Of a stretch of 12,484 nt of DNA, positions 1-6,499 are shown one piece after another. A program made the position numbers and the translations under genes. The notes beneath the pieces were generated by a model. It did no database searches. It was not told where the DNA came from and worked only from the letters and a program-made list of their open reading frames with translations. This DNA is from Limisphaerales bacterium (lineage in GTDB: Bacteria > Verrucomicrobiota > Verrucomicrobiia > Limisphaerales > UBA11358), in the NCBI GenBank assembly GCA_003455565.1, contig DMQW01000261.1, forward strand, positions 574 to 13,057, read 5' to 3'. Numbering within the stretch: position 1 is the stretch's first letter; each line of letters begins with the position of its first letter.

Positions 1-436
1 CGCGCTTAACAACGATGGTTTCCTGCCGCACGGAATCTGGGACTGCACGCTGGCGGAACTGCGGGAGCATTTCGGGACTTTTTCGGGGAGCGACCATCGC
101 TCACGTTTGTTTGCCCGGTTGGAAGACCTGTTTCAAAACATGAAACGAAGCGGGTTGTTTGAGATGTTGCTGGTGGATGGCAGTTTTGTGACCGCCAAGT
201 CCGCACCCAATGACGTTGACCTTGTGGCGATGTTGCGACCAGGACACAATTTCGAGCGCGACCTGCCCATGTCTGAATACGCGTTCGTCTCCCGCGCCAT
301 GCTGCGCCGGCGTTATGGCTTCGATGTTGTGATCGCCGAAAAGGACAGCCAGCTCTGCAAAACTTACATTGAATTCTTCAGCCGGGTGCGGGATAATCCT
401 GGTGTAAGCAAAGGGATGCTGCGCTTGAGCCTATGA
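1..436 (+). CDS. DUF6932-like nucleotidyltransferase-fold protein, 3' part (N-terminus outside window)
   Basis: The frame is open to the left edge of the window (first codon at 2) and ends at TGA 434-436, so the start lies outside. The visible protein begins with the residues ALNNDGFLPHGIWDCTLAEL. It then carries a nucleotidyltransferase signature, LVDGSFVTAK followed by NDVDLV: a Gly-Ser pair and, ten residues on, two acidic residues separated by one. This is the pol-beta/MNT-type metal-binding layout. The NDGFLP-H-GI opening plus the GSFVT-NDVD core resembles the family I know as DUF6932 (recalled, not searched). Such minimal nucleotidyltransferases are often toxins or partners in two-gene modules. 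Here the next gene starts inside this gene's stop codon (ATGA overlap), so the two are very probably co-translated. A TTG at 107 exists, but it would cut off conserved N-terminal sequence and is unlikely to be the start. Substrate unknown. Confidence 0.7.
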   Translation, partial: ALNNDGFLPHGIWDCTLAELREHFGTFSGSDHRSRLFARLEDLFQNMKRSGLFEMLLVDGSFVTAKSAPNDVDLVAMLRPGHNFERDLPMSEYAFVSRAMLRRRYGFDVVIAEKDSQLCKTYIEFFSRVRDNPGVSKGMLRLSL

Positions 437-642
437 AAACAGAATTGATTCTCACCCAAACCGTGGAGCAATTGGAGCACATGAATGAGGCGCTCGCCGC
501 GTTGCGCCGCGAACTGCTGCCCGGCCAGCCCAAAAAATTTGCCATCCTCGCCGAAAGCCCGCTGGAAGAAATGCGCCGGCTTCAAGCCGAGGTTGAACAA
601 CTCACCACTCAAATTGCCACCGCAACACCTGTGGCGGCCTGA
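433..642 (+). CDS. Small helical/coiled-coil protein coupled to the nucleotidyltransferase gene
   Basis: A 69-residue acidic, helix-rich protein that starts at ATG 433 inside the stop of the preceding gene (ATGA, 4-bp overlap), so translational coupling is likely. Two amphipathic helices are apparent. The first covers about residues 5-30 (TVEQLEHMNEALAALRREL). The second covers about residues 42-62 (SPLEEMRRLQAEVEQLTTQI), with a hydrophobic residue every three to four positions as in a coiled coil. The Leu/Pro-rich linker PGQPKKFAIL joins them. No catalytic motif is visible and I do not recognise a named family. Its position suggests a partner, possibly antitoxin-like or a dimerising subunit, for the nucleotidyltransferase; that is inference from gene order only. 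GC-rich codon use like its upstream neighbour supports a real gene. Confidence 0.6.
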   Translation: MKTELILTQTVEQLEHMNEALAALRRELLPGQPKKFAILAESPLEEMRRLQAEVEQLTTQIATATPVAA

Positions 643-644
643 CG

Positions 645-782
645 GTGGATCAATTCCAGCGTCGCCCGAGCGTGGTGGAATACAATCGCGCGTCGCTCAA
701 GCAGGCGCTAAAGACGGTGAAAAAATTCGCGGAACTCGAAGGCCTCGGCGCGCAGGGGAAAAGCGCGGAGATAGGAAAATAA
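645..782 (+). CDS. Possible 45-aa ORF, third member of the small-gene cluster or a gene remnant
   Basis: A GTG at 645, three bases after the previous stop codon, opens a 45-codon frame ending at TAA 780-782. The product is basic and helix-prone (VVEYNRASLKQALKTVKKFA, then ELEGLGAQGKSAEIGK). Codons look coding-like (GC-rich third positions), and the frame stays open upstream through the preceding gene, so it could also be the 3' end of an older gene. I recognise no family. Either a tiny third gene of the operon or a remnant; weak evidence. Confidence 0.3.
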   Translation: MDQFQRRPSVVEYNRASLKQALKTVKKFAELEGLGAQGKSAEIGK

Positions 783-789
783 AACTTTA

Positions 790-813
790 ACGCAGAGACG
801 CAAAGGCGCAGAA
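790..813 (+). repeat. Three tandem 8-bp units (ACGCAGAG-type)
   Basis: The units are ACGCAGAG, ACGCAAAG and GCGCAGAA in a row. This purine-rich 8-bp repeat is a kind seen dispersed in many large bacterial genomes (recalled, not searched). It sits in the 80-bp gap before the HNH gene. Just downstream, at about 824-838, the short palindrome AAATT-TCACG-AATTT follows. Confidence 0.5.
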
Positions 814-863
814 TCAGTCACACAAATTTCACGAATTTAATGCAGGCTAATTGAAAAATTGTC

Positions 864-2435
864 ATGTCAGATAACCGGATTCAACTGATTGCAAAACTGC
901 ATCAAATGCAGGGAGGAATCTGTTTTATAGGCGAAGAGCCGCTGGACTTAACTAAAGACAAGTTGGAGATAGACCACATAATTCCTCGCGCTAAGGGCGG
1001 CAAGGATGATGAAAATAACTATGCAGTCACTTGCGAATTTCATAACCGCAACAAATCAGACGCTGATCTGCGCGTTGCTCGCTGCATAGCGCGATACGAA
1101 AAAATAAAGGATAAATACATCACCAACGGCCCAAATCGGCCCAACCTCGGGGACTTTCTGAATGAAACGGGCGGAGGCAAATACGAAGTCACGGCAGTCG
1201 TTAATGCAGACACCTTCGAATATACGCTTTCAGAAAAGGGGATTGCCAAGCATGTCACTCCGTTATTTCACGACAAATTTTCGGGGATGACATCTGTTTT
1301 TTTGGAGTTGCCCATCGAATACGTGTTTCACGATGAGCGAATCAATCCACGTGCCGTTGGTTCGAGACTTCGCGGACTCGTGGAAGAATTTCTGGATCGG
1401 CGCCCACAATTGCATAGTGGTCTGGCGTGGGGTGTAATCAAGAATGGAAAAATCAAAGTTCACGTCTTTGATGGTCAGCATAAGGCGGTATCGCAAATGC
1501 TATTGGGTAATCAGAACATTTTGGTTCGCCTTTTCCTAAATCCAGACATGAAGGCCTTGCTCGAGGCCAATACAAATGCAGGAACTTCCCTGCGACAAAT
1601 TGCGTTTGATAAAGCCACTCAACGATTCTTGGGCAGCCAAATTTTCTGGGAAAAGGTGGATGAATACCGCAAGGCCACAAGTAGGAAAGAAGACGATTTG
1701 AATTTTTCCGAGCACGACCTGCTGGGATTTTTCAAGGGTGAACATCGAGAAATCAGACGCTACATTGTCGACGACCTTCGCGTCGGGGTAATACACCATC
1801 CAAAAAATCGGCTCAAAGCCTACGTCGAGTTCAGTGGCCGAGCAAAGGAAAAGCCTCTTTCCTATAGCACTATTGAAAAGACTTTCTTTTCATTCTTCAT
1901 TCACAAGGAACCGTTACTAACGCCAATGAATTTACGGCTGGAAGTTGGTGAGAATCCGCGCGAGTTGGAGAAACAGCAACTCGTCGAACTAATGAACATT
2001 ATCGCAGAGGAGATGTTTGAAAATCACTATGACTTCGATTTAGGCACAGACAAGGTCGAAGATAAAATTCGAAATAAGGAAAACATTCCTGACGGTCATC
2101 TTAGGGCAACACGAATGTCACGTGAGGAGGTCGCTTACAACTGGCTTCGTTACGTTCACAACTTAATCAAGCGATATTACCTAATGCGTGGCGAAATCAT
2201 CGAGGACGATGAACTGTTCGAGCACAAATTTCCAACCGAGTTGTGGGGATTGATTCGGAAACTAATTAAGAACTTAGGTGCCTTGCCTTTGTGGGTAAAT
2301 CACTCCCTTTCTTCACCGGTGTTTGGCGGCAAACAGAACTACGATTTCTGGAAAATTATTTTTGAGACAGGCAAGACCCAAACAGGTCTACAAGTGTTGG
2401 CCAAGCCTCTGAACCTGGACGATTTGATAAGTTGA
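864..2435 (+). CDS. HNH endonuclease fused to a DGQHK (DndB/ParB-like) domain; candidate defence nuclease
   Basis: A 523-aa protein with two recognisable parts. Residues about 8-66 form an HNH nuclease domain: the core LEIDHIIPRAKGG supplies D37-H38, N51/N52 follows, and CEFHNRNKSD gives H60 and N63. The usual paired zinc Cys-x-x-Cys are reduced to single cysteines (C20, C57). Residues about 140-250 contain VHVFDGQHKAV (DGQHK at 203-207), the hallmark of the DGQHR/DndB and DUF262 ParB/sulfiredoxin-like folds. DndB is a regulator of phosphorothioate DNA modification, and DUF262 occurs in GmrSD/BrxU modification-dependent nucleases. The remaining ~270 residues are charged and helical with no motif I recognise. 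GmrSD-type enzymes put the ParB-like domain first and HNH last; here the order is reversed. It is probably a DNA-targeting defence enzyme sensing modified or invading DNA (inference). Start at ATG 864 has no clear ribosome site. Base use is AT-richer than flanking genes, suggesting acquisition. The next frame continues in phase after its TGA. Confidence 0.75.
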   Translation: MSDNRIQLIAKLHQMQGGICFIGEEPLDLTKDKLEIDHIIPRAKGGKDDENNYAVTCEFHNRNKSDADLRVARCIARYEKIKDKYITNGPNRPNLGDFLNETGGGKYEVTAVVNADTFEYTLSEKGIAKHVTPLFHDKFSGMTSVFLELPIEYVFHDERINPRAVGSRLRGLVEEFLDRRPQLHSGLAWGVIKNGKIKVHVFDGQHKAVSQMLLGNQNILVRLFLNPDMKALLEANTNAGTSLRQIAFDKATQRFLGSQIFWEKVDEYRKATSRKEDDLNFSEHDLLGFFKGEHREIRRYIVDDLRVGVIHHPKNRLKAYVEFSGRAKEKPLSYSTIEKTFFSFFIHKEPLLTPMNLRLEVGENPRELEKQQLVELMNIIAEEMFENHYDFDLGTDKVEDKIRNKENIPDGHLRATRMSREEVAYNWLRYVHNLIKRYYLMRGEIIEDDELFEHKFPTELWGLIRKLIKNLGALPLWVNHSLSSPVFGGKQNYDFWKIIFETGKTQTGLQVLAKPLNLDDLIS

Positions 2436-2492
2436 CAAAAAGACCGCGTTGCACTCGCTTCGTCTTGGTTAACCGCCGAGCAGGAAGCGGAG

Positions 2493-2966
2493 TTGACGCA
2501 GCTTTGGAAGAAGCTGGTGAAGCTGTATCATCCCGACCGTTTTGCCAACGAGCCGGAAAAACAAGAGACGTATAACAAACTGACCGCCGCCATCAATCTG
2601 GCGAAGGACAACGGTGACATCGAATTGCTGCGCGAAATCGCGGAGGACCCGCACGGCTTCATCCTGCGGCAAGGCTGGGCGAACCTGGATTTCGGCGACC
2701 AGGTGGAACTGGCACAATTGCGGCGGCTGCACGAGACGTTGTCGGCAGAAATCAAGGTCGTCGTCGAATCGCTGAAACAATTGCGCGCCAGTCCCGATTA
2801 CGAACTGTGCCAGCTTGCCGGGCAAAAACCCGGCGTGCTGGATGAACTGGCGGCGGAACGGGCGAAGCAGCTTGAAATTGAAAATGCGGAACTGGAAAAG
2901 CAGGCGGAACGGCTGGCAAAGGAAATTAAAAAATTGTCCGGCAAGGTGGCGGAGAAGATTGTTTAG
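2493..2966 (+). CDS. J-domain-like protein with C-terminal coiled coil, probably 5'-truncated
   Basis: From the TTG at 2493 this encodes 157 aa. AGGA at 2482-2485, seven bases upstream, is a good ribosome site. Residues 4-45 look like helices II and III of a DnaJ J domain: LVKLYHPDRFANEP contains the HPD tripeptide (13-15) that stimulates Hsp70/DnaK ATPase, followed by a KLTAAINLAKDNGD helix. Helix I is missing. Residues about 65-155 are a long, highly charged coiled coil rich in Glu, Lys and Leu. The reading frame is open back to the stop of the HNH gene (2433-2435) and encodes J-like sequence upstream of the TTG (SSWLTAEQEAELTQLWKK). The gene was therefore probably longer once, its 5' part replaced when the HNH gene arrived, or it is expressed from TTG as a short cochaperone-like partner. 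J domains at the C-end of larger nucleases are known, so function is open. Confidence 0.6.
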   Translation: MTQLWKKLVKLYHPDRFANEPEKQETYNKLTAAINLAKDNGDIELLREIAEDPHGFILRQGWANLDFGDQVELAQLRRLHETLSAEIKVVVESLKQLRASPDYELCQLAGQKPGVLDELAAERAKQLEIENAELEKQAERLAKEIKKLSGKVAEKIV

Positions 2967-2985
2967 CAACCGGCGCGACGTTTCA

Positions 2986-3248
2986 GAATCCCAACGGGAT
3001 TCCATCATTCAGCCCAGGGTTGACGCGCTCGCCGTCGCTGCGCTTTGGCGCGGCAAGGCAGCGGCTACGCTGGGTCAGCATCCAAATAATTTCATCAACT
3101 CTGAAAGAGGTTGAATCAAATTTCCCGCGCTGGCGTTCGTGGCCGTGAACGGATTGAACCCATTCAGAGATGTCTGCAAAAGGGGTTGTTTTTGAAAACA
3201 GGTGATGGCGGCGACAGGAAGCGACGGCGATGCAACCGCGTTGGGATT
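2986..3248. repeat. Structured dispersed repeat element with 10-bp inverted ends
   Basis: This fills most of the 404-bp interval 2967-3370. It opens with the hairpin GAATCCC-AAC-GGGATTC (2986-3002). Then come CCCAG at 3013-3017 facing CTGGG at 3070-3074 across a GC-rich core, and an imperfect hairpin TCAACTCT (3095-3102) facing AGAGGTTGA (3106-3114). The outermost AATCCCAACG (2987-2996) recurs inverted as CGTTGGGATT (3239-3248). Read on the minus strand, the TCAACC...GGTTGA, CCCAG...CTGGG, GAATCCC order matches a repeat family I remember from Planctomycetes/Verrucomicrobia intergenic DNA. It encodes no plausible protein; the frames across it are composition artefacts. Confidence 0.6.
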
Positions 3249-3326
3249 TCGCGAAGTCGCGCCGTAGCCGCGCCGGGCGAATCGGAGGGCGAGGCGCATG
3301 AATTGGGCATTAGACATCCGGTTCAT
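3243..3326 (-). pseudogene. ribD: Remnant of the 5' end of ribD (riboflavin deaminase/reductase)
   Basis: On the minus strand, ATG at 3326 (or the in-frame ATG at 3317) follows a GAGGGG ribosome site. It encodes a segment containing QFMRLALRFARRGYGAT followed by SRNPN and AV. This matches the RibD N-terminus pattern: [FY]M-x2-AL-x2-A-x2-G-x-G-x-T-x2-NP-x-VG. RibD is the bifunctional pyrimidine deaminase/reductase of riboflavin synthesis, normally about 360 aa. After roughly 28 codons the similarity stops at AAT-CCC-AAC, exactly where the dispersed repeat begins. The zinc-binding HAE and PCxxxGxxPPC motifs that should follow are absent. The frame then runs nonsensically to a stop at 3075. Placed downstream of nusB-php-ftsY, it suggests an ancestral nusB...ftsY-ribD order that was broken. 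The assignment rests on a short stretch but a well-matched one. Confidence 0.6.
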
Positions 3327-3370
3327 CGTAGCCCCTCATTTACCAAGGCTCAAACGGAAAGGGAATGTGT

Positions 3371-4687
3371 TCAATCAGCTTTGGGTGGCGTGTTTGGTTT
3401 TGACGCCAAATCTCCTGCACTCTTCGAAAGCGGCTGCGGGGATTGCTGGCGAAGTTGTCGTTGGTAAGTTGAAAGCTTAATCACGGCGCGCTTCGCACAA
3501 TCCAGAAGCCTGGCTCGATCTTCGCGTTGCCCGGTCGTTTGTTCAATCTCTTCACCTACCGCATCTGCGGCTTTTTCGATCTGAATCTTTTTCGCCACTA
3601 ACCTGACTTCAAAACCAGCAAACCAGTCCTCAAGCACTTCGGGCAGCGGTGAGTGTTCAATGTATTTAACATGATAAGCAGGATAACCATATTTGCTCGT
3701 GGTTACGCTCAAGACCTCAGCGTAATCACCTTGAACCCAAACGATATCTCCAGCTTCGGCTGGCTTTTTCTTCAAAGCCTCCACTAATTCCGCAGGCCCG
3801 GTGTTGCTATCGTGCATCTCGCGGTATCGCTTGTTGATGCCTTTCGGAACGCACCCAAGAAGATGTTGGCAGCGGATTATAAGAGCCAGCACCAGTAATC
3901 CGACTCTGTCAACGCCTTCGCGGATTTCTTCTTCTCTGAACCCTGAACTAGTGTCATGAGGTGTGAAGTGCACATCCTTCGACATACCACTATAGGCATG
4001 AACGTAAGATTTCCCGAGAACGGTGAGTTCACTGGGTAAAGCTATTGGCAGAATTTTTTTGTAACGGTCGCGAAACGAAGAAAAAGGGACTCTTTTTTTA
4101 CCCCACTTCTCGTTCAGCACCTCGCCATTTTTGATATACCAGCGGCTCTTGGGCTCTAGTCCCGCCTTTTCCAAATTTCCAATTTCCTCGCAAAGCCAAT
4201 TCGCGTTCCACTCAGCATTCTTGTTATGAAAGCCGAAGAACTCATAACGGTCCTCCTGCGACCGTGCGCACTCGTCCAGTTCGTGTAGAAAGAAGTAATC
4301 CCCGAAATGAGCTTGATTGTTAGTCGTCGAAAAGAGAATGGCATCAACAAGCATTTCAGCAAGTTTTCGAGCTCGGAACTGCTGATCGTCGATGATGGTT
4401 TCGCAATCAATTCTCTGTAGTTTGTCCCGTTCTTCCTCCGCAAGATATTCCTTCCAATAAACGATCTTAAGGGAAGCTTTTTGGATTTCGTCGAGAATTC
4501 TGTAGAGAAAATATTTCTTAGGCTCTCGATTTAGGTTCGGTGCTAGACGCCGAAAATTTAATTCATCAAGCCCCAGTTCTTTCCGAAGCTCATCTGCGCC
4601 CTGCACCCCAACCGATAGATAAAAGTCCCACAGCTTTTCTTCTTTCTCAGAAAGCGAACTCGATTTCTGTTCGGACTTATTTTCCAT
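3371..4687 (-). CDS. 438-aa protein of uncertain family (possibly DUF5677-like), following ftsY
   Basis: Starts at ATG 4685-4687, only 12 bp after the ftsY stop on the same strand, so it should be transcribed as the last gene of the nusB-php-ftsY run. Residues 1-120 are acidic and helical. A motif YSGMSKDVHFTP sits at residues 232-243, followed by a hydrophobic helix (VGLLVLALIIRCQHLL, about 262-277). This Ser...Val-His-x-x-Pro plus helix arrangement reminds me of DUF5677, an all-helical, possibly HEPN-like family (tentative). Residues about 312-365 (DIVWVQGDYAEVLSV ... AYHVKYIEH) resemble a small beta-barrel nucleic-acid or protein binding module. The tail is low-complexity (QQSPQPLSKS). No signal peptide or clear transmembrane protein layout. 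Base use is visibly AT-richer than ftsY, so it looks inserted. Function unknown; abortive-infection-type defence is one possibility. Confidence 0.6.
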   Translation of the reverse strand: MENKSEQKSSSLSEKEEKLWDFYLSVGVQGADELRKELGLDELNFRRLAPNLNREPKKYFLYRILDEIQKASLKIVYWKEYLAEEERDKLQRIDCETIIDDQQFRARKLAEMLVDAILFSTTNNQAHFGDYFFLHELDECARSQEDRYEFFGFHNKNAEWNANWLCEEIGNLEKAGLEPKSRWYIKNGEVLNEKWGKKRVPFSSFRDRYKKILPIALPSELTVLGKSYVHAYSGMSKDVHFTPHDTSSGFREEEIREGVDRVGLLVLALIIRCQHLLGCVPKGINKRYREMHDSNTGPAELVEALKKKPAEAGDIVWVQGDYAEVLSVTTSKYGYPAYHVKYIEHSPLPEVLEDWFAGFEVRLVAKKIQIEKAADAVGEEIEQTTGQREDRARLLDCAKRAVIKLSTYQRQLRQQSPQPLSKSAGDLASKPNTPPKAD

Positions 4688-4699
4688 AAAGGAATTAAT

Positions 4700-5611
4700 T
4701 TATTCCTCAAACAACGCCTGCGCGAATTGTTTCGCGTCGAAGGGCTGCAAATCATCCGGCTGCTCGCCGAGGCCGATGAATTTGATGGGCAGGCCGAGTT
4801 CCTTCTGGATGGCCACCACCATGCCGCCTTTGCTTGTGCCGTCCAGCTTGGTCACGATGAGACCGGTGAGCGGCACGGCCTTGTGGAATTCGCGCGCCTG
4901 GTTCAGCGCGTTCATGCCGGTCGTCGCGTCCAGCACCAGCAACACTTCGTGCGGTGCGCCCGCAAGCTGCTTGCCGATGACGCGATGCAGCTTCTGCAAT
5001 TCCTGCATCAAATTGTGCTTCGTGTGCAATCGTCCCGCCGTGTCAATGAACAGAAAATCCGCCTTGCGCGCCTGTGCAGCGGTGACGGCGTCGTGCGCCA
5101 CGGAAGCCGCGTCCGCGCCGTAACTGCCGGCGATGACTTCGACTTTGAGGCGTTGTCCCCACAATTTGATCTGCTCAATCGCCGCCGCGCGAAACGTGTC
5201 GCACGCGGCGAGCAGGACGGATTTTTTCTGCGCCTGAAAATAATGCGCGAGCTTGGCGCTGGTCGTGGTCTTGCCCGTGCCGTTGACGCCAACGATGGAG
5301 ACGACGCAAATGCCGCCGGGAATTTCGCGGAGTTTCGGGTTATTCGCGGAAAGGCTTTTCTCGATTTCCGCGCTGGCGATGGCGAGGTAATCGAGTCCCG
5401 CGCCGCCTTGTGTTTCGTAGGCTTTTTTGACAGCGGTGATGATTTGCTCCGTCATCGCCATGCCCAGATCAGCGGCGATAAGCACGGCTTCGAGTTCCTC
5501 GATGGATTCGCCGGTCAGCTTGGGCGAGCGCGTGACGATGCGTTTGATTTCGTGGACGAGCTTGCTATGCGTCTTGGCCAGGCCGGCTTTGAATTTGGAA
5601 AATAAACCCAT
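4700..5611 (-). CDS. ftsY: Signal recognition particle receptor FtsY
   Basis: FtsY is the membrane-associated SRP-family GTPase that docks the SRP-ribosome complex for co-translational insertion of membrane proteins. The 303-aa product has the NG domain only, with a short N-terminal amphipathic segment (GLFSKFKAGLAKT) instead of the long acidic A domain of E. coli. The helical N domain spans about 15-95. The G domain shows the P-loop GVNGTGKTT (108-116), DTFRAAA (138-144, the SRP-specific insertion box region), DTAGR (190-194), TKLDGTSKGG (254-263) and the closing GLGEQPDDLQPF (280-291), which is diagnostic for FtsY rather than Ffh. No M domain follows, again excluding Ffh. It lies 36 bp downstream of the PHP gene, in an AT-rich gap with no terminator, so it belongs to the nusB operon. 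Confidence 0.97.
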   Translation of the reverse strand: MGLFSKFKAGLAKTHSKLVHEIKRIVTRSPKLTGESIEELEAVLIAADLGMAMTEQIITAVKKAYETQGGAGLDYLAIASAEIEKSLSANNPKLREIPGGICVVSIVGVNGTGKTTTSAKLAHYFQAQKKSVLLAACDTFRAAAIEQIKLWGQRLKVEVIAGSYGADAASVAHDAVTAAQARKADFLFIDTAGRLHTKHNLMQELQKLHRVIGKQLAGAPHEVLLVLDATTGMNALNQAREFHKAVPLTGLIVTKLDGTSKGGMVVAIQKELGLPIKFIGLGEQPDDLQPFDAKQFAQALFEE

Positions 5612-5647
5612 GTGCGAATGAAAAATTAAAAATGCAAAATGAAAAAA

Positions 5648-6499
5648 CTATTTTGCAGCGGGCGTCCGGCGCTTTTCGTCGGCGGATTTCTTGGCGGCGT
5701 AAAGTTTTTCAACGTGTTCGTAAGGCAGTTTCACTGTGCCGATGATCGGGCGGTTTTTGCTGAAGCCGTGGCAGTCGCTGCCGCCGGTGACGAGCAGATG
5801 AAACTTGTCGGCGATCTCCAGATAACGCCCGGCCATCGTGGTGGAATGTTTCGTGTGAAAACATTCGATGCCGTCGAGTCCCGCGTCCACGAGGTCGGGA
5901 ATGATTTCGTCCGTGCGGTTCAAACCGGGATGCGCCATAACCGCGAGACCGCCGGCTTGATGAATGAGTTCAACGGCTTCGAGCGCGGACATTTTTGTTT
6001 TGGGAACCCACGCGGGGCGGCCTTTTTTAAGATAACGCTCGAAGGCTTCGTCGAGGTTGCCGATGAGTTTTTCCTTCACGAGCGCGCGGGCGACGTGCGG
6101 TCGTCCGGGTGATTTGCAATTCGCCAGCGCAAAAACCGCTTCGGCCTTGAGCGGGATGCCGAGCTTGTTCAGCGCGGCGACCATTTCGCGGATGCGGTTC
6201 TGGCGGACGGACTGGAACCCGGCGATGCGCGTGAGCAAAGCCTGGTTCTGCGTGTCCACGAAATAAGCAAGAATGTGAACTTCGGTATCCTCGTGTTCCG
6301 CCGTGAGTTCGGTGCCGGAAATAAATTCCATGTTCGCCGCCGCGCAGGCCGCCGCCGCGCGCGCGCAACCTTCGACCGTGTCGTGGTCAGTCAAGGCGAT
6401 GGCGGCAAGACCGAGTTTGCTCGCGCGTTCCACCAGTTCCTCCGGCGTGAATGTGCCGTCGGAAAAAAACGTATGCAGATGGAGGTCGGCGAACTTCAT
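5648..6499 (-). CDS. PHP-domain metal-dependent phosphoesterase (RNase AM / nucleoside bisphosphatase type)
   Basis: A 283-aa PHP protein. Metal-binding residues are all visible: DLHLH at 5-9, D14 in FFSDG, LTDHDT at 37-41, E64 in SGTELTA, H75 in VHILAYF, H135 in GRPHVARAL, H190 in AVMAHPG, and the C-terminal GGSDCHG (D242, H244). The length, the insertion between the TDHDT and GRPH blocks, and the MAHPG and SDCHG endings fit the YciV/TrpH subgroup. Members act as 3',5'-nucleotide bisphosphate phosphatases or 5'-3' exoribonucleases (RNase AM). This is a family-level call and the exact substrate is not provable here. It is cytoplasmic, with no signal peptide. The ATG overlaps the nusB stop by 4 bp (TCAT on the plus strand at 6496-6499), indicating coupled translation, and ftsY follows. 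Confidence 0.9.
   Translation of the reverse strand: MKFADLHLHTFFSDGTFTPEELVERASKLGLAAIALTDHDTVEGCARAAAACAAANMEFISGTELTAEHEDTEVHILAYFVDTQNQALLTRIAGFQSVRQNRIREMVAALNKLGIPLKAEAVFALANCKSPGRPHVARALVKEKLIGNLDEAFERYLKKGRPAWVPKTKMSALEAVELIHQAGGLAVMAHPGLNRTDEIIPDLVDAGLDGIECFHTKHSTTMAGRYLEIADKFHLLVTGGSDCHGFSKNRPIIGTVKLPYEHVEKLYAAKKSADEKRRTPAAK

Noticed and set aside
3075..3242. Continuation of the minus-strand ribD-like frame as a real protein
   Set aside because: After the NPN codons the frame passes through the dispersed repeat and shows none of the RibD zinc-binding or reductase motifs.
4727..5605. Long plus-strand frame opposite ftsY (292 codons)
   Set aside because: Antisense shadow of a certain gene; Arg/Ala/Phe-rich product with no motif, produced by the high-GC third positions of ftsY.
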